Below, in pieces: positions 56,001 to 64,000 of a stretch of 64,000 nucleotides of DNA (positions within the stretch are counted from its first letter, which is position 1; each line of letters starts with the position of its first letter). This DNA is from DASQZK01 sp963809925 (GTDB lineage: Bacteria; Bacteroidota; Bacteroidia; Bacteroidales; GCA-2748055), in the NCBI GenBank assembly GCA_963809925.1, contig CAWELH010000007.1:1-64000 (forward strand), written 5' to 3'. The position numbers were made by a program, and so were the translations under genes. A model generated the notes under the pieces. It was not told the DNA's origin. It did no database searches and saw only the letters and a program-made list of their open reading frames with translations.

Positions 56001-56295
56001 TGATACAATTACGAATATTTTAGTTAAAGAGATTACCGATAATTCAGGACTGATGATTTATCCAAATCCTGCAAGACATAACGTGAATATCGTTATGACC
56101 TCTGCTGAACACAATAATGTCTTTATCAAAATTATGGATCTAAATGGCAAAGAAGTGATAAATACGACAAAACCTGTATGTGAAGGGGAGAACAAAATTT
56201 CGATGGATGTCAGCATATTAAAGAATGGAATCTACTTCATTAGTGTGGCTAATGGTAATTCAATTTTATCTAATAAATTGATAATAATTAGATAA
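53020..56295 (+). CDS. Putative clan-A glycoside hydrolase with discoidin and FN3 domains and T9SS tail
   Basis: 1091 residues with a signal-like segment at about 25-45 (LIQLMLIGIMTLWSTSVFGG), preceded by a long basic leader. Two discoidin (F5/8C) domains (about 48-180 and 280-405) alternate with three FN3 domains (about 185-265, 410-500, 505-595). Residues about 605-1000 look like a TIM barrel with NGIGWYEGWSPYWP, candidate acid/base Glu748 in VYVEWSNETWNSGYYQYHY and candidate nucleophile Glu906 in KLVLYEGGIDAS. The T9SS tail follows (MIYPNPARHNVNIVM). The catalytic domain is not of a family I can name, though the NE/E placement suits clan GH-A. It is the first gene of the plus-strand cluster. 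Confidence 0.8.
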   Translation: MKQWSKIFNIKEGSIRFKNTLIQLMLIGIMTLWSTSVFGGEDLTVIVTASSENPPSEGIENIHDGNLNNKWFGGGSSNWVQFAYSTAQIWNIYAMTSANDFPNRDAKDWTLSGSNDGSNWVTIDTRTDQPVWSGRNSTLKFPFSNSTAYLYYKLDIIDNHEEWGTQLAELAFSYIDSSDIESPSVPEGLSASDVTANSFTLSWNASSDNIGVTGYEVFRDGMTQGTLSDTSMDISGLFPAAIYSMTVRARDELGNWSAQSSELQVATNDDHDTITNRLITASNENAPLEGIDKLMDGNIYSKWLCSGNTAWAKVQYPAAKIINEYHIASANDSPERDPKDWTILGSNDGVNWDTLDTRTNETWTGRYSTNSYSFSNSLGYTYYKWNIILNNGGNLIQCAELSLRNSSDPDLQAPTVPTGLSINNVQKTLFTLRWNASTDNIVTTLYEVFKDGVSIGTTTITWIDVTGLDCSTSYDLTVRARDAAGNWSEQSNAITQETQICVDNIPPGVPQGLFATDVTTNSLHLNWVVSVDNVSTNLYEVFQNGKSVGTTAKNSKDFSGLAQNTFYSYTVRARDINNNWSEKSVPMSVVTLDGKQHKSNMQMASGFNGIGWYEGWSPYWPSGIDWTTVQNPWLPQFITDLQAYSSCIRPNGFTGGDAALLMENWDDRIQKTDDQYSSTLPMQISLTEFSARRSIAYEWQIDLCNRVGADYWVNIPFTATDECVRQIAEFIKTELDPGLKVYVEWSNETWNSGYYQYHYCLVKGIELGLDSPISYKGQDVYPSATRAYTVYRSIQVFDIFESVFGVNSPRIVKTICSQLGYSNWLEYINIWGDTHPIANMDLALINAPDINPKKIKVDAYGMGAYINGNSISEYYDDLNNNVIQRIIETKNSLEMEGSGTKLVLYEGGIDASTNAIALAHDPAIYQFMYDMYDAYGKYVEGPFCFSNHVGAFLNDAAWGLLETTGQSIDDAHKYRATVDWVYTNNNIVDTITAPDTITNILVKEITDNSGLMIYPNPARHNVNIVMTSAEHNNVFIKIMDLNGKEVINTTKPVCEGENKISMDVSILKNGIYFISVANGNSILSNKLIIIR

Positions 56296-56328
56296 TACTT
56301 TCTTATTGTCAGTAAGTTTAATTAGAGA

Positions 56329-56370
56329 TTGCCGGCAGAAATTTAAGTGTTTTTCAGAGACTGCCGGCAA
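56329..56370 (+). terminator. Inverted repeat downstream of the hydrolase gene
   Basis: TTGCCGGCAG (56329-56338) and CTGCCGGCAA (56361-56370) are exact complements with a 22-nt loop, 34 bp after the hydrolase stop. A T-run (CAACTTTTTTT) occurs about 30 bp later. Terminator-like, but the geometry is not ideal. Confidence 0.45.
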
Positions 56371-56552
56371 CATCTATAAACAATGTAGATTGTCAGCAAC
56401 TTTTTTTAATGGATATTTTCTGAATCTAAGATGCCTAATGATTGTTGCTAAAGATTTCAAGACAGATATTCAAGACTCTCAGACGGACGTTTCAATCGTA
56501 CATTCCTCAAGTACATGGACAAATTAATGAATAATAATTATACAGTGATTTC

Positions 56553-56681
56553 ATGAAATTGAACAGAGTAACCATCACATTTAAGGGAAAAAGCATCAAT
56601 CTGATGGAGACTGTGATCCAGATAATAATAATAGTATTACTTCTGTTTCTTATATCAAATATATTTGGTCAAACCAATTGA
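56553..56681 (+). pseudogene. Signal-anchor fragment, 42 codons
   Basis: An ATG opens a 42-codon frame with a long hydrophobic helix (VIQIIIIVLLLFLISNIFGQ) ending in a typical signal-peptidase site before a stop at 56679. A second frame immediately downstream (KPAKSDLEPFLTDQDQGSNH and on to about 56815) may be its mature continuation after a one-base shift. This reads as the eroded leader of a secreted protein rather than a true small gene. No family is recognisable. Confidence 0.4.
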
Positions 56682-56823
56682 GAAGAAAAAAAACCGGCAA
56701 AATCCGATCTGGAACCTTTTTTAACTGATCAGGATCAAGGTTCCAATCATATCCAATTACAGGAAGGAATCCCTTATATTGCCGAAAATATATTTGTTAT
56801 TTCCAATAATCTATAATTCAAGC

Positions 56824-58026
56824 ATGTTTAAAAAACTGATTAACTTAGTAAGTATATTTGTTGTGTTTTTTACTACCAGTTATACTATGTCAAACGATGG
56901 GGAAATATTGAATACCTCAGATTATCAAAATGATACAATCAGAGCTCCTGATATCTGGAATGTTCCGGACATTAATGGTGAAGCTGATGATATGTGTTGG
57001 GATAGTGTTGCCTGGCACAATATGGATCAGGTTTGGGTGCCTATTGATGAAGACATCGATAGTACTGATTTTTATGGAAGGTTTAAAATTATTTGGTCCT
57101 CAAAAACAAATCTCCTGTATATTATTGCCGAGATAACTGATGATATTCGGGTGGATGGATATGTGTACGATGAAAAAGACAACACTTACCCAGCCTATGA
57201 TTGCATAGAATTATTCTTTGACGAAGATCATTCAGGGCATGAGCATGTATTTGATTACATTAAATCAGATGGTACTACACCAAGTTTATACAATTCAGAG
57301 AATGCCTTTTCGTATCATCTTGATGCAGTTTCACCTTCAGACGGACAGGTTGTACAGGATTTTTATGCTTGCGATATTGACGGAAAAAACTGGTGGCCTG
57401 ATGGAGCAATGACCATGAATTATGCCTCTCATTTTCCTGAATTTGCCATGAAAAAAAATGGCAACATCTATACTTACGAGATGTCTCTGATGGCATACGA
57501 TACTACCTACGATAAGAATATTGATAGTTCAAGAGTCCAGCTTCATGAAGGAAAAATTTCCGGATTTACACTTGCTTTTTGTGATGATGATACTCCAGGA
57601 AATCCGGTGAGACAAACTTTTATTGGATCAACACCTGCCAACAGAAATCATTTGACTAAAGAAGGCAATTATGACTATATGTGGGAAAACGCCGATGACT
57701 ATGGAATTCTTGAACTGGTTTCAAAGACGTCGCAGACTGTCAGCGACAGATCAATAAAATTGAATCCATCAGAAAAAAATGAATTGTTAATTTATCCTAA
57801 TCCTTCAAGTGACAGACTCAATATGGCATTATCCAATAATTTCACAGGATCAGTTCATTTTACAATTTTTAATATTCAGGGTATTGAGTTTTTGAATGAA
57901 ACACTTAATAAGCCTTCAACAAAACTGATAATCCCTGTAAATATTCAACAATATCCTGAAGGAACCTACTTTCTTAAAGTGAAGTATGGCGATACTGAAT
58001 TGATTACAGAATTTATGAAACTATAA
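56824..58026 (+). CDS. Secreted CBM9-domain protein with T9SS tail
   Basis: 400 residues from the ATG at 56824 with a signal peptide (LINLVSIFVVFFTTSYTM). The main body (about 40-310) is a CBM9-like beta-sandwich (GEADDMCWDSVAWHNMDQVW, FKIIWSSKTNLLYIIAEITD, DCIELFFDEDHSG, GFTLAFCDDD). The C-terminal 80 residues (LLIYPNPSSDRLNMALSNNF) are a T9SS type A domain. No catalytic residues are evident, so it is a binding protein, probably for the same glycan as the hydrolase at 53020 and the related CBM9 protein at 50241-52451. It lies between that hydrolase and the regulator. Confidence 0.85.
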   Translation: MFKKLINLVSIFVVFFTTSYTMSNDGEILNTSDYQNDTIRAPDIWNVPDINGEADDMCWDSVAWHNMDQVWVPIDEDIDSTDFYGRFKIIWSSKTNLLYIIAEITDDIRVDGYVYDEKDNTYPAYDCIELFFDEDHSGHEHVFDYIKSDGTTPSLYNSENAFSYHLDAVSPSDGQVVQDFYACDIDGKNWWPDGAMTMNYASHFPEFAMKKNGNIYTYEMSLMAYDTTYDKNIDSSRVQLHEGKISGFTLAFCDDDTPGNPVRQTFIGSTPANRNHLTKEGNYDYMWENADDYGILELVSKTSQTVSDRSIKLNPSEKNELLIYPNPSSDRLNMALSNNFTGSVHFTIFNIQGIEFLNETLNKPSTKLIIPVNIQQYPEGTYFLKVKYGDTELITEFMKL

Positions 58027-58194
58027 CTTTAACCACTAATATTTTATACTACTAAAAATACGTCAGGGGCAGACTAACATTGCCAACATAAAATTCATTG
58101 TAATTCCGTCATCAATTTATCAAGAATCCATTTTGAAGATTTGATTAGCAATCCATAAATAAATTCTGAAGTGTAAAATTAACTGAATAAAAAG

Positions 58195-58433
58195 ATGCGC
58201 AAGTTGTTTCATGTACTGGTCAGAATATGCCTGGTAATGAGTTCTGGTATTCTTTATGCTCAGCCTGAATCCGGAAATGACCTGACACATCAGCCTTCTC
58301 CATGGATATGGGGGTGAAGTATTATAACGCGTTTGATTATATTCCTTGCGATGTAAAGATTAGTGAGAACACAGCATGTACCCTTGAATACAGCTACGAC
58401 CATTTTTATATTCGTCGACTGGCAGAGAAATAA
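58195..58433 (+). pseudogene. GH92 (alpha-mannosidase family) fossil: leader plus 38-codon internal piece
   Basis: An ATG at 58195 starts a secretory leader (VLVRICLVMSSGILYAQPES) that stops at 58315-58317. In the next frame, 58317-58433 encodes YIPCDVKISENTACTLEYSY followed by DHFYIRRLAEK and a stop. This matches the GYIPxDxxxxSVSxTLEYAYDDWCIAxxAK segment of GH92 enzymes. More than 600 residues between leader and this piece, and everything after it, are gone. The rest of 58027-58462 shows nothing. The locus therefore once had a GH92 mannosidase right before the regulator gene. Confidence 0.68.
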
Positions 58434-58462
58434 AATTATCCCCTAATGAGACCATTTTTCGC

Positions 58463-61400
58463 ATGAGAGTTCGTCTGCAATTCATATTCATCATGTTGTT
58501 TAGTGTTTCAGCACTGTTTTCTCAACCGGAACAGCTGACATTTCAACATTTTGCTTCAAATGAAGGACTTCCACATTCCGTTGTAACGTGCATGCACCAG
58601 GACACGAATGGGTATCTTTGGATAGGAACTGGTAACGGATTAATAAAATATGATGGTTACGATTTCAAAGTCTATAAATCAATGCTTTATGACACTAACA
58701 CGTTAAGCAATGATGGGATAAAATGTATTTCCGAAGACAAGCATGGTAATTTATGGATTGGAACACAACAGGGCCTGAACAGGTTTAACCCGGAAACTGA
58801 AATATCCGAACGTTTTCTGCCTGATAAAAATAAACAAAATAGTTTATTACAAAATAATGTCAATTCTCTCTTCATTGATTCACTTGGACTTATATATATA
58901 GGTACTGAAGGTTTGCAGGTATTTAACCCTGGAACGAAAATATTTACAATTCTGGACACTGCAAGTATTACAAGTGCTGTGTTATCAATACTTAAAGATG
59001 AGTCCGGAGAACTTTTGGTTTCAACATCAGATGGTTTTTTCAATGTAGACCTGCATTCTGGCATCACAACAAGGTTTCCCTGCACCGGCCTGATAGAAAA
59101 GGAACAAAAGGGAGTATTAAACGGTTGCGCAGTTAACCAGGTTATGCGGGATAATTTTGAGGCCGAAACTTTTTGGTTAGCTACGAATACAGGTATCAGT
59201 GAATTAAACAAAAATTCTGGTTGGTTTACTAATTATCGGTTTGAAGAGTTTAATGAGAAAAATGCGGAAAACTCAGGAACTCTATGTCTATATATTGAGA
59301 AGAGTGGTAAAATCTGGACAGGTACTCAATCGCAGGGAATATTTATTTTTAATCCCGTAAATTCTGTCTTTGAAACCAATCTCAAAACCAATCCTCTTGA
59401 TCCTAAATCTCTAAGCGATAATACTATAAGTGGAATTACTGCTGATTGCTTTGGGAATCTATGGATAGGAACAATTGGTGGAGGACTGAATAAGACACTT
59501 CTGGATGCACCCAAGTTCAGGAGATATCTTTACTTCCCAACTAATTCGGCAGGGTTAAACGACAAAACAGTATGGTCCATTCATGAGGATCAGCATAACA
59601 AGGTGTGGATTGGTACTGAGAATAATGGAATTGATGTATTAGACCGTTCGACAGGGAAATTCTCATATTATACGAATAAACAAGGTTTAAAAAACCAGGT
59701 AGGACCTGGAATTGTCGGGGATATCTGCGAGGATAAGGATGGTTATATCTGGGCTGTAACTTGGTCCGGAACGTTGAATAAAATCGATCCAAATACCGGT
59801 AATGTGAAAGTTTACAGGGGAGGGCCGGAACCATACAATAATTTAAAAGGGTGGTCATTTCGCGTAATATTAAGTGACAGGGATAATGTCTTGTGGGTCG
59901 GTTCCTGGGATAAAGGGATTGAGATTTTTGATAAAAAAAAGGAGAAGTCCTCAAAACTTATCTTCGGGAAATACACCATTGATGACCGGATTTCTTCCCT
60001 TATACAAGGAAAATCTGGTATTATCTGGTGCGGTACTAATACAGGCATTTATGCCATGAACCCTGATAAAAAGGAGATTAATTTTTATCCTTTGAATACA
60101 GCCGATAGCACAGGCATTCAATGTAACGAGATCAAAGCACTATATGGGGAAAATGACAGCATTCTTTGGATAGCAACACAGGGATGTGGTCTTTACAGGT
60201 TAAACACAGTCTCCGGAGAAGTATCTAATTATGACATGAAGGACGGGCTTCCGGATAATAATATTTATGCAGTGTGTCCCGATAACCATGGCCATCTGTG
60301 GTTGAGCACCGGTAACGGAATATCTGATTTTGATGTCACCAGTAATACTTTTCGAAATTACGATAAATCAGATGGTCTTCAAAGCAATGAGTTTAAATGG
60401 GGAGCATATTTTCAAAACACCAGAGGCGAGATATTCTTCGGTGGCATAAACGGCTTTGATATATTTAATCCTGATAGCATCCGGGACAACCGGTATACTT
60501 CGAAAACAGTACTTACTGATTTTAAAATTTCGAATACGCAGATAAATCCAGGTGATAGTATAAATGGGCGGGTGTTGCTGTCGAAACTTATAGGTTATAC
60601 CGACCATCTCGAACTTTCATACAAGGAATCAGATATCTCCTTTGAGTTCGCCGCTTTACATTTTGCTTCTTCCGAAAAGAACAAGTTTGCATATATAATG
60701 AAAGGTTATGATGCAGGCTGGAAATATACCGATGCTTCCAAACGGTTTGCAGTTTACACAAACATGGATCCCGGGAATTACACTTTTCGGGTAAAATCAT
60801 CCAACAATGATGGTATCTGGTGTAAACCGGAAGATGAGGTGGCACTGAAGATTTATATTTCCCCGCCTTTCTGGAAGACATGGTGGTTCAGAATCACAAT
60901 AATCCTTATAATATTTACAGCATTTTACTCTCTATACCTGATGCGTACTCACCGGTTGAGACTTCAAAAACTGGTATTGGAAAAAACAGTGTCAGAACGA
61001 ACCCATGAAATTAACTTGCAGAAAGATGTCCTGAGGAATCAGAAGGAAGAACTTGCAATACAGGCCGATAATTTGCAGGAAGCCAACATTTTGCTTACAG
61101 CGCACAGTGAAGAACTTCAATCATTTTCCGAAGAGCTTAGAGTACAGGGTGAAGAACTATTCGAGGCTAATGAGGAACTCATAAGGCTAAATGCTACCAA
61201 AGACCGTTTGTTTTCCATCATCGCGCATGATCTTAAAAATCCCTTTCAGGCGATATTAGGATCATCCGGGTTATTGGCTGTACAATTTAACACCTTGGAT
61301 GAGAACAAGAGAAAACAGTACATCGATAATATATTTGAATCCGCTAGAAACGCGCACAATCTGCTGGAGAATCTGCTAGAATGGGCACGTTCGCAAATTA

Positions 61401-62749
61401 ACAGGATTGAATTCAGACCAGAGTATATTAGTCTTGTCACGATAGTGCAAAAGGCTATCCAGCTAATGAGTCTCCAGGCATCTGATAAAAAAATATCGGT
61501 GACCACTGATATTTCTGAAGACCATACTGCTTATGCCGACAACAAAATGGTTGAAACCATCATCCGGAATTTTCTGGGCAATGCTATCAAATTCACGTCC
61601 GAAGGAGGAAAAATCCACATAGGTTTCCATGAAGAAGCAAACGGGATGGTTTGTGTGGAAGTTGCAGATAATGGTATTGGGATGGAAAAGGATGTTTTAG
61701 ATAAACTGTTCCGTATCGATGAAGCTCATATCGGGACAGGAACAGCCGGTGAACAGGGAACCGGTCTCGGGTTAATTCTGTGTCGCGAATTTGCGGAAAG
61801 TAATGGTGGGAGCATCGATGCACAAAGTGAACCTGGAAAAGGCAGCAGGTTTAGTTTACATCTTCACCGCAAGAAATCTAGCTACCTTGAATATAATAGT
61901 AAAATGCAATCGGTGGAATTTTTCATTCACAAGAAACAGGAGGTGAATGTGGTTTCGGTTGAATCAGTAAGAAAGCCAGTAAAGGATCGGTACCACTTAC
62001 TGATTATAGACGATAATTTTAATATTAGAAAAAGCATTGTTGCGCAACTGGAAGAACAATACCTGATATCAGAAGCATCAGATGGGAAACAGGCATTGGA
62101 AATTGCCTTTAGAAAAATACCGGATATGGTCATCAGCGATGTGATGATGCCTGAAATGGATGGTTTCGAATTGTGCAAAATTCTCAAGGAAGATAAAAGA
62201 ACGAGTCACATTCCGATTATCCTTTTAACTGCAAGAGTCTCCGACAATAGTAGAATGCTGGGATTTAACCTTGGCGCTGACGAATACATCACCAAACCGT
62301 TTAACATTGAGGTGCTTGAATCACGAATTTATAACCTTATTTCTCAGCGCGAGAAATTAAGAAATCTGTTTCGGGATGAGATATTACTGACCCCTAAAAA
62401 AACAACCGTTAATTCTCTGGACGAAATATTCTTCAGCAAGATACAGGAGATAATAGATAAATATATGGATGACAGCTCTTTTAACCCTGGCACATTGGCT
62501 CATGAACTTGGAATAAGTCGGGCTGTTTTGTATAAGAAATTTAAATATTTGACCGATTACAGTGTCAATGAATATATTCAGATAATCAGGATTAAAAGGG
62601 CAGCTGCGTTATTGCTTGAAGGAAATAATTCGGTCACCGATGCTGCATATGCCACAGGTTTTAAGAATCCTAATCACTTCAGCAGGGTATTCAGTCAGTA
62701 TTATCATGAATCACCTTCTAAATATATGGCTGAAAAAAAGAAGGAGTAG
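58463..62749 (+). CDS. Hybrid two-component system regulator (HTCS)
   Basis: 1428 residues in one chain: signal peptide ending SALFSQ; two seven-bladed periplasmic propellers of about 14 repeats (WIGTGNGLIKYDG, LWIGTQQGLNRFNPET, VWIGTENNGIDVLDRSTGKF); a Y_Y_Y domain (about 720-795); one membrane helix (about 807-830); histidine kinase with His922 in IIAHDLKNPFQAILG and ATPase motifs NFLGNAIKFT, VADNGIGM and GTGLGLILC; receiver with Asp1226 in ISDVMMPEMDG and TKPF; and an AraC helix-turn-helix (FNPGTLAHELGISRAVLYKK, AAYATGFKNPNHFSRVFSQY). All key residues are present. Such proteins sense a breakdown product in the periplasm and switch on nearby sugar-utilisation genes, here most likely those on both sides. 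Confidence 0.97.
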   Translation: MRVRLQFIFIMLFSVSALFSQPEQLTFQHFASNEGLPHSVVTCMHQDTNGYLWIGTGNGLIKYDGYDFKVYKSMLYDTNTLSNDGIKCISEDKHGNLWIGTQQGLNRFNPETEISERFLPDKNKQNSLLQNNVNSLFIDSLGLIYIGTEGLQVFNPGTKIFTILDTASITSAVLSILKDESGELLVSTSDGFFNVDLHSGITTRFPCTGLIEKEQKGVLNGCAVNQVMRDNFEAETFWLATNTGISELNKNSGWFTNYRFEEFNEKNAENSGTLCLYIEKSGKIWTGTQSQGIFIFNPVNSVFETNLKTNPLDPKSLSDNTISGITADCFGNLWIGTIGGGLNKTLLDAPKFRRYLYFPTNSAGLNDKTVWSIHEDQHNKVWIGTENNGIDVLDRSTGKFSYYTNKQGLKNQVGPGIVGDICEDKDGYIWAVTWSGTLNKIDPNTGNVKVYRGGPEPYNNLKGWSFRVILSDRDNVLWVGSWDKGIEIFDKKKEKSSKLIFGKYTIDDRISSLIQGKSGIIWCGTNTGIYAMNPDKKEINFYPLNTADSTGIQCNEIKALYGENDSILWIATQGCGLYRLNTVSGEVSNYDMKDGLPDNNIYAVCPDNHGHLWLSTGNGISDFDVTSNTFRNYDKSDGLQSNEFKWGAYFQNTRGEIFFGGINGFDIFNPDSIRDNRYTSKTVLTDFKISNTQINPGDSINGRVLLSKLIGYTDHLELSYKESDISFEFAALHFASSEKNKFAYIMKGYDAGWKYTDASKRFAVYTNMDPGNYTFRVKSSNNDGIWCKPEDEVALKIYISPPFWKTWWFRITIILIIFTAFYSLYLMRTHRLRLQKLVLEKTVSERTHEINLQKDVLRNQKEELAIQADNLQEANILLTAHSEELQSFSEELRVQGEELFEANEELIRLNATKDRLFSIIAHDLKNPFQAILGSSGLLAVQFNTLDENKRKQYIDNIFESARNAHNLLENLLEWARSQINRIEFRPEYISLVTIVQKAIQLMSLQASDKKISVTTDISEDHTAYADNKMVETIIRNFLGNAIKFTSEGGKIHIGFHEEANGMVCVEVADNGIGMEKDVLDKLFRIDEAHIGTGTAGEQGTGLGLILCREFAESNGGSIDAQSEPGKGSRFSLHLHRKKSSYLEYNSKMQSVEFFIHKKQEVNVVSVESVRKPVKDRYHLLIIDDNFNIRKSIVAQLEEQYLISEASDGKQALEIAFRKIPDMVISDVMMPEMDGFELCKILKEDKRTSHIPIILLTARVSDNSRMLGFNLGADEYITKPFNIEVLESRIYNLISQREKLRNLFRDEILLTPKKTTVNSLDEIFFSKIQEIIDKYMDDSSFNPGTLAHELGISRAVLYKKFKYLTDYSVNEYIQIIRIKRAAALLLEGNNSVTDAAYATGFKNPNHFSRVFSQYYHESPSKYMAEKKKE

Positions 62750-62842
62750 ATATGCTGATGATCAAACTAATACCGGCGGGGAATTTCAAAAAGCTATCTG
62801 AAGCTGTTTGAACAATGAAAATTGGCTTTCAGCCCTGATTTG

Positions 62843-62868
62843 CCCTCCGTATTTTTTATGAAGGAGGG
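62843..62868. terminator. Weak hairpin after the HTCS gene
   Basis: CCCTCC (62843-62848) pairs with GGAGGG (62863-62868) around a T-rich 14-nt loop, 94 bp after the HTCS stop and between two convergent genes. It could end transcription from either side. There is no T-run after the stem. The remainder of 62750-63029 shows nothing. Confidence 0.3.
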
Positions 62869-63029
62869 ATGTCTTCATAATGAAGTGCTTTGTAAACTGA
62901 GAGGTTCAAACAATGATGAGTAAGCGGTTTGGGGGTGATGAGGTGATTCCTGTCCTACCACAACAGTTGAGTCGTTGCCATACTGTAGTCATGGATTTAC
63001 CCATGGACGGTAAATAAACTTCACAACTC

Positions 63030-63920
63030 TTAAAATCCGGCAGGCCATTCTTCCCTGCCTTTGATGTTCACATTCAATGCATATACCAGACCGCCCAAAA
63101 AGTGGCCCGATTTGTCGAGACCGTGAAGGATATCTGCACCCCCTTCACATGCGGAGGTTATGAAAAGGGTGTCGAGTGCCGGACCTCCGAACATGACGCT
63201 GGAGGGCTGTACCGCCGGAACCGCAAATTCAGCCATCACCTTTCCTGATGGTGATATCCGCCGTATACATGAGGCACCCCAGAAGGCCACCCAGATGTAC
63301 CCCTCAGAATCCATGGTGATACCATCTGGCGAACCGGCATCTGTACCGGAGGTATGATACCAGGTTTCAGGATTACTGATACTCCCCGATCTTATGTCGT
63401 ATTCATACCTCCTGATCGTACCTGCAAGACTGTCGGTGTGATAAAAGTACTTGTGATCAGGAGAGAAGGTCATCCCGTTTGATATACCAATACCCTCGAG
63501 CAAAACCTGCGGAGACTTAATCCGTTCAAAACTATACAGTATACCGTCTTTCAGGTTTTCCTTTTTTGTCCCTGCAATAAGTCGGCCGGCAGGATCGGTG
63601 GTTACGTCGTTGAAACGTTCGTTTTTTTCGAAGGGCAGGCTGTAAATCTGATGCAGGATACTCCTGCCTTTACTGTTTTCAAGTATGAACACACCCTGAT
63701 CGGAACAAATCACCAAATTGCCTTCCGTGGTGAATGCCATCCCGCCGGTTTGCATCCTGCCCGACCAGAAAAGCGCAGACTCTCCTGTTTGAGCATCATA
63801 TCGCCAAATCTCTCCATTGAGGATATCTGTCCAGTATAACGCCTTTTCTCTCACGTTCCATAACGGGCATTCAGCAAGGTGGAATATTTTATCGCAAATC
63901 GGGTGAATTTCAATATTCAT
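63030..63920 (-). CDS. SMP-30/gluconolactonase/regucalcin family lactonase
   Basis: A 296-residue cytoplasmic protein with the SMP-30 six-bladed propeller: metal-ligand Glu in FHLAECPLWNVREKALYWTD, RFNDVTTDPAGRLIAGT, the Asn of GISNGMTFSPDHKYFYHTDS, and the Asp of GSPDGITMDSEGYIWVAFWG. The three ligands of the divalent metal (Glu, Asn, Asp) are therefore present. Family members hydrolyse sugar lactones such as gluconolactone, xylono- or galactonolactone in oxidative sugar pathways. The start overlaps the stop of an upstream gene (ATGA overlap), so it is the later gene of an operon that continues off the window. Confidence 0.9.
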   Translation of the reverse strand: MNIEIHPICDKIFHLAECPLWNVREKALYWTDILNGEIWRYDAQTGESALFWSGRMQTGGMAFTTEGNLVICSDQGVFILENSKGRSILHQIYSLPFEKNERFNDVTTDPAGRLIAGTKKENLKDGILYSFERIKSPQVLLEGIGISNGMTFSPDHKYFYHTDSLAGTIRRYEYDIRSGSISNPETWYHTSGTDAGSPDGITMDSEGYIWVAFWGASCIRRISPSGKVMAEFAVPAVQPSSVMFGGPALDTLFITSACEGGADILHGLDKSGHFLGGLVYALNVNIKGREEWPAGF

Positions 63921-64000
63921 CTTTTCAGGATATACGTTTGCATTGTGTATGCATCCATAACCATACGAAACAACTCATCCGTGGAGTTCAGTCCGCAATA
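63917..64000 (-). CDS. C-terminal end of an unidentified gene upstream of the lactonase (partial)
   Basis: The last 27 codons (STDELFRMVMDAYTMQTYIL and KR) and the stop at 63917-63919 are in frame to the window edge, and the stop overlaps the lactonase start by 2 bases (ATGA). Translational coupling with the lactonase gene is therefore likely. The fragment is too short to name; an enzyme in the same sugar pathway is the obvious guess. Confidence 0.6.
   Translation of the reverse strand, partial: YCGLNSTDELFRMVMDAYTMQTYILKR

Noticed and set aside
1..64000. tRNA or rRNA genes
   Set aside because: No cloverleaf-like sequence or conserved rRNA stretch was noticed when reading both strands; a covariance search was not possible.

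Overview
The window comes from a member of the Bacteroidota, probably a free-living polysaccharide degrader of the Bacteroidales/Marinilabiliales kind. This rests on gene content, because no rRNA or tRNA gene is visible. The markers are a SusC/SusD pair, a one-piece hybrid two-component regulator with an AraC output domain, many secreted proteins ending in type IX secretion (T9SS) sorting domains, and an IS66 element of Bacteroidota type.

Layout. Positions 1-5150 are AT-rich and hold a tightly packed cassette: a DNA methyltransferase, a UvrD-type helicase fused to an iron-sulfur-staple nuclease, a protein with a C-terminal membrane segment, and the first 42 codons of an ABC ATPase. The methyltransferase and helicase carry several frameshifts, and the ABC gene stops dead 40 bp before an intact IS66 element (5189-7846). 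Positions 8-19.5 kb are a patchwork: an outer-membrane barrel, a C10 cysteine protease with a T9SS tail, an orphan pilin/prepilin-peptidase pair with the stump of a PilB-like ATPase, an SGNH hydrolase, an alpha/beta hydrolase, a DUF6326 protein, a frameshifted Gfo/Idh oxidoreductase, an RHS fragment and a higBA toxin-antitoxin pair. Positions 19.9-28.7 kb hold a large PKD-repeat T9SS protein, a glycosidase-like/esterase fusion, a TolB-like propeller and an unusual Nramp-like transporter.

Positions 29-63 kb are the catabolic heart. On the minus strand from 52.4 down to 32.0 kb lies a polysaccharide-utilization locus: a CBM9-type surface protein, SusC, a fossil SusD, SusD, a beta-helix/FN3 protein, a DUF362 protein, a propeller protein, a GH88 unsaturated-glucuronyl hydrolase, a GH30 glycosidase fused to ankyrin repeats, and a six-hairpin glycosidase-like protein. 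A ceramidase-like lipoprotein and a bicupin point toward it from the plus strand. A second plus-strand cluster (53-62.7 kb) has a putative glycoside hydrolase with discoidin and FN3 domains, a CBM9/T9SS protein and the hybrid two-component regulator. A SMP-30 family lactonase closes the window. GH88 implies that an unsaturated uronic acid is released somewhere upstream, so the beta-helix protein is a candidate lyase. GH30 plus a ceramidase-like enzyme also leaves open a glycosphingolipid-like substrate.

Two themes recur. First, many genes survive only as fossils, often a signal peptide or N-terminus joined to a small later piece (SusD, GH92, PilB, cupin, XRE, RHS, ABC). Second, the gaps carry short tandem repeats of several kinds (7, 16, 18 and 22 bp units) and a 181-bp duplicated block of palindromes. 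The most unusual protein is the GH30-ankyrin fusion. The most system-like unit is the broken methyltransferase/helicase-nuclease cassette.
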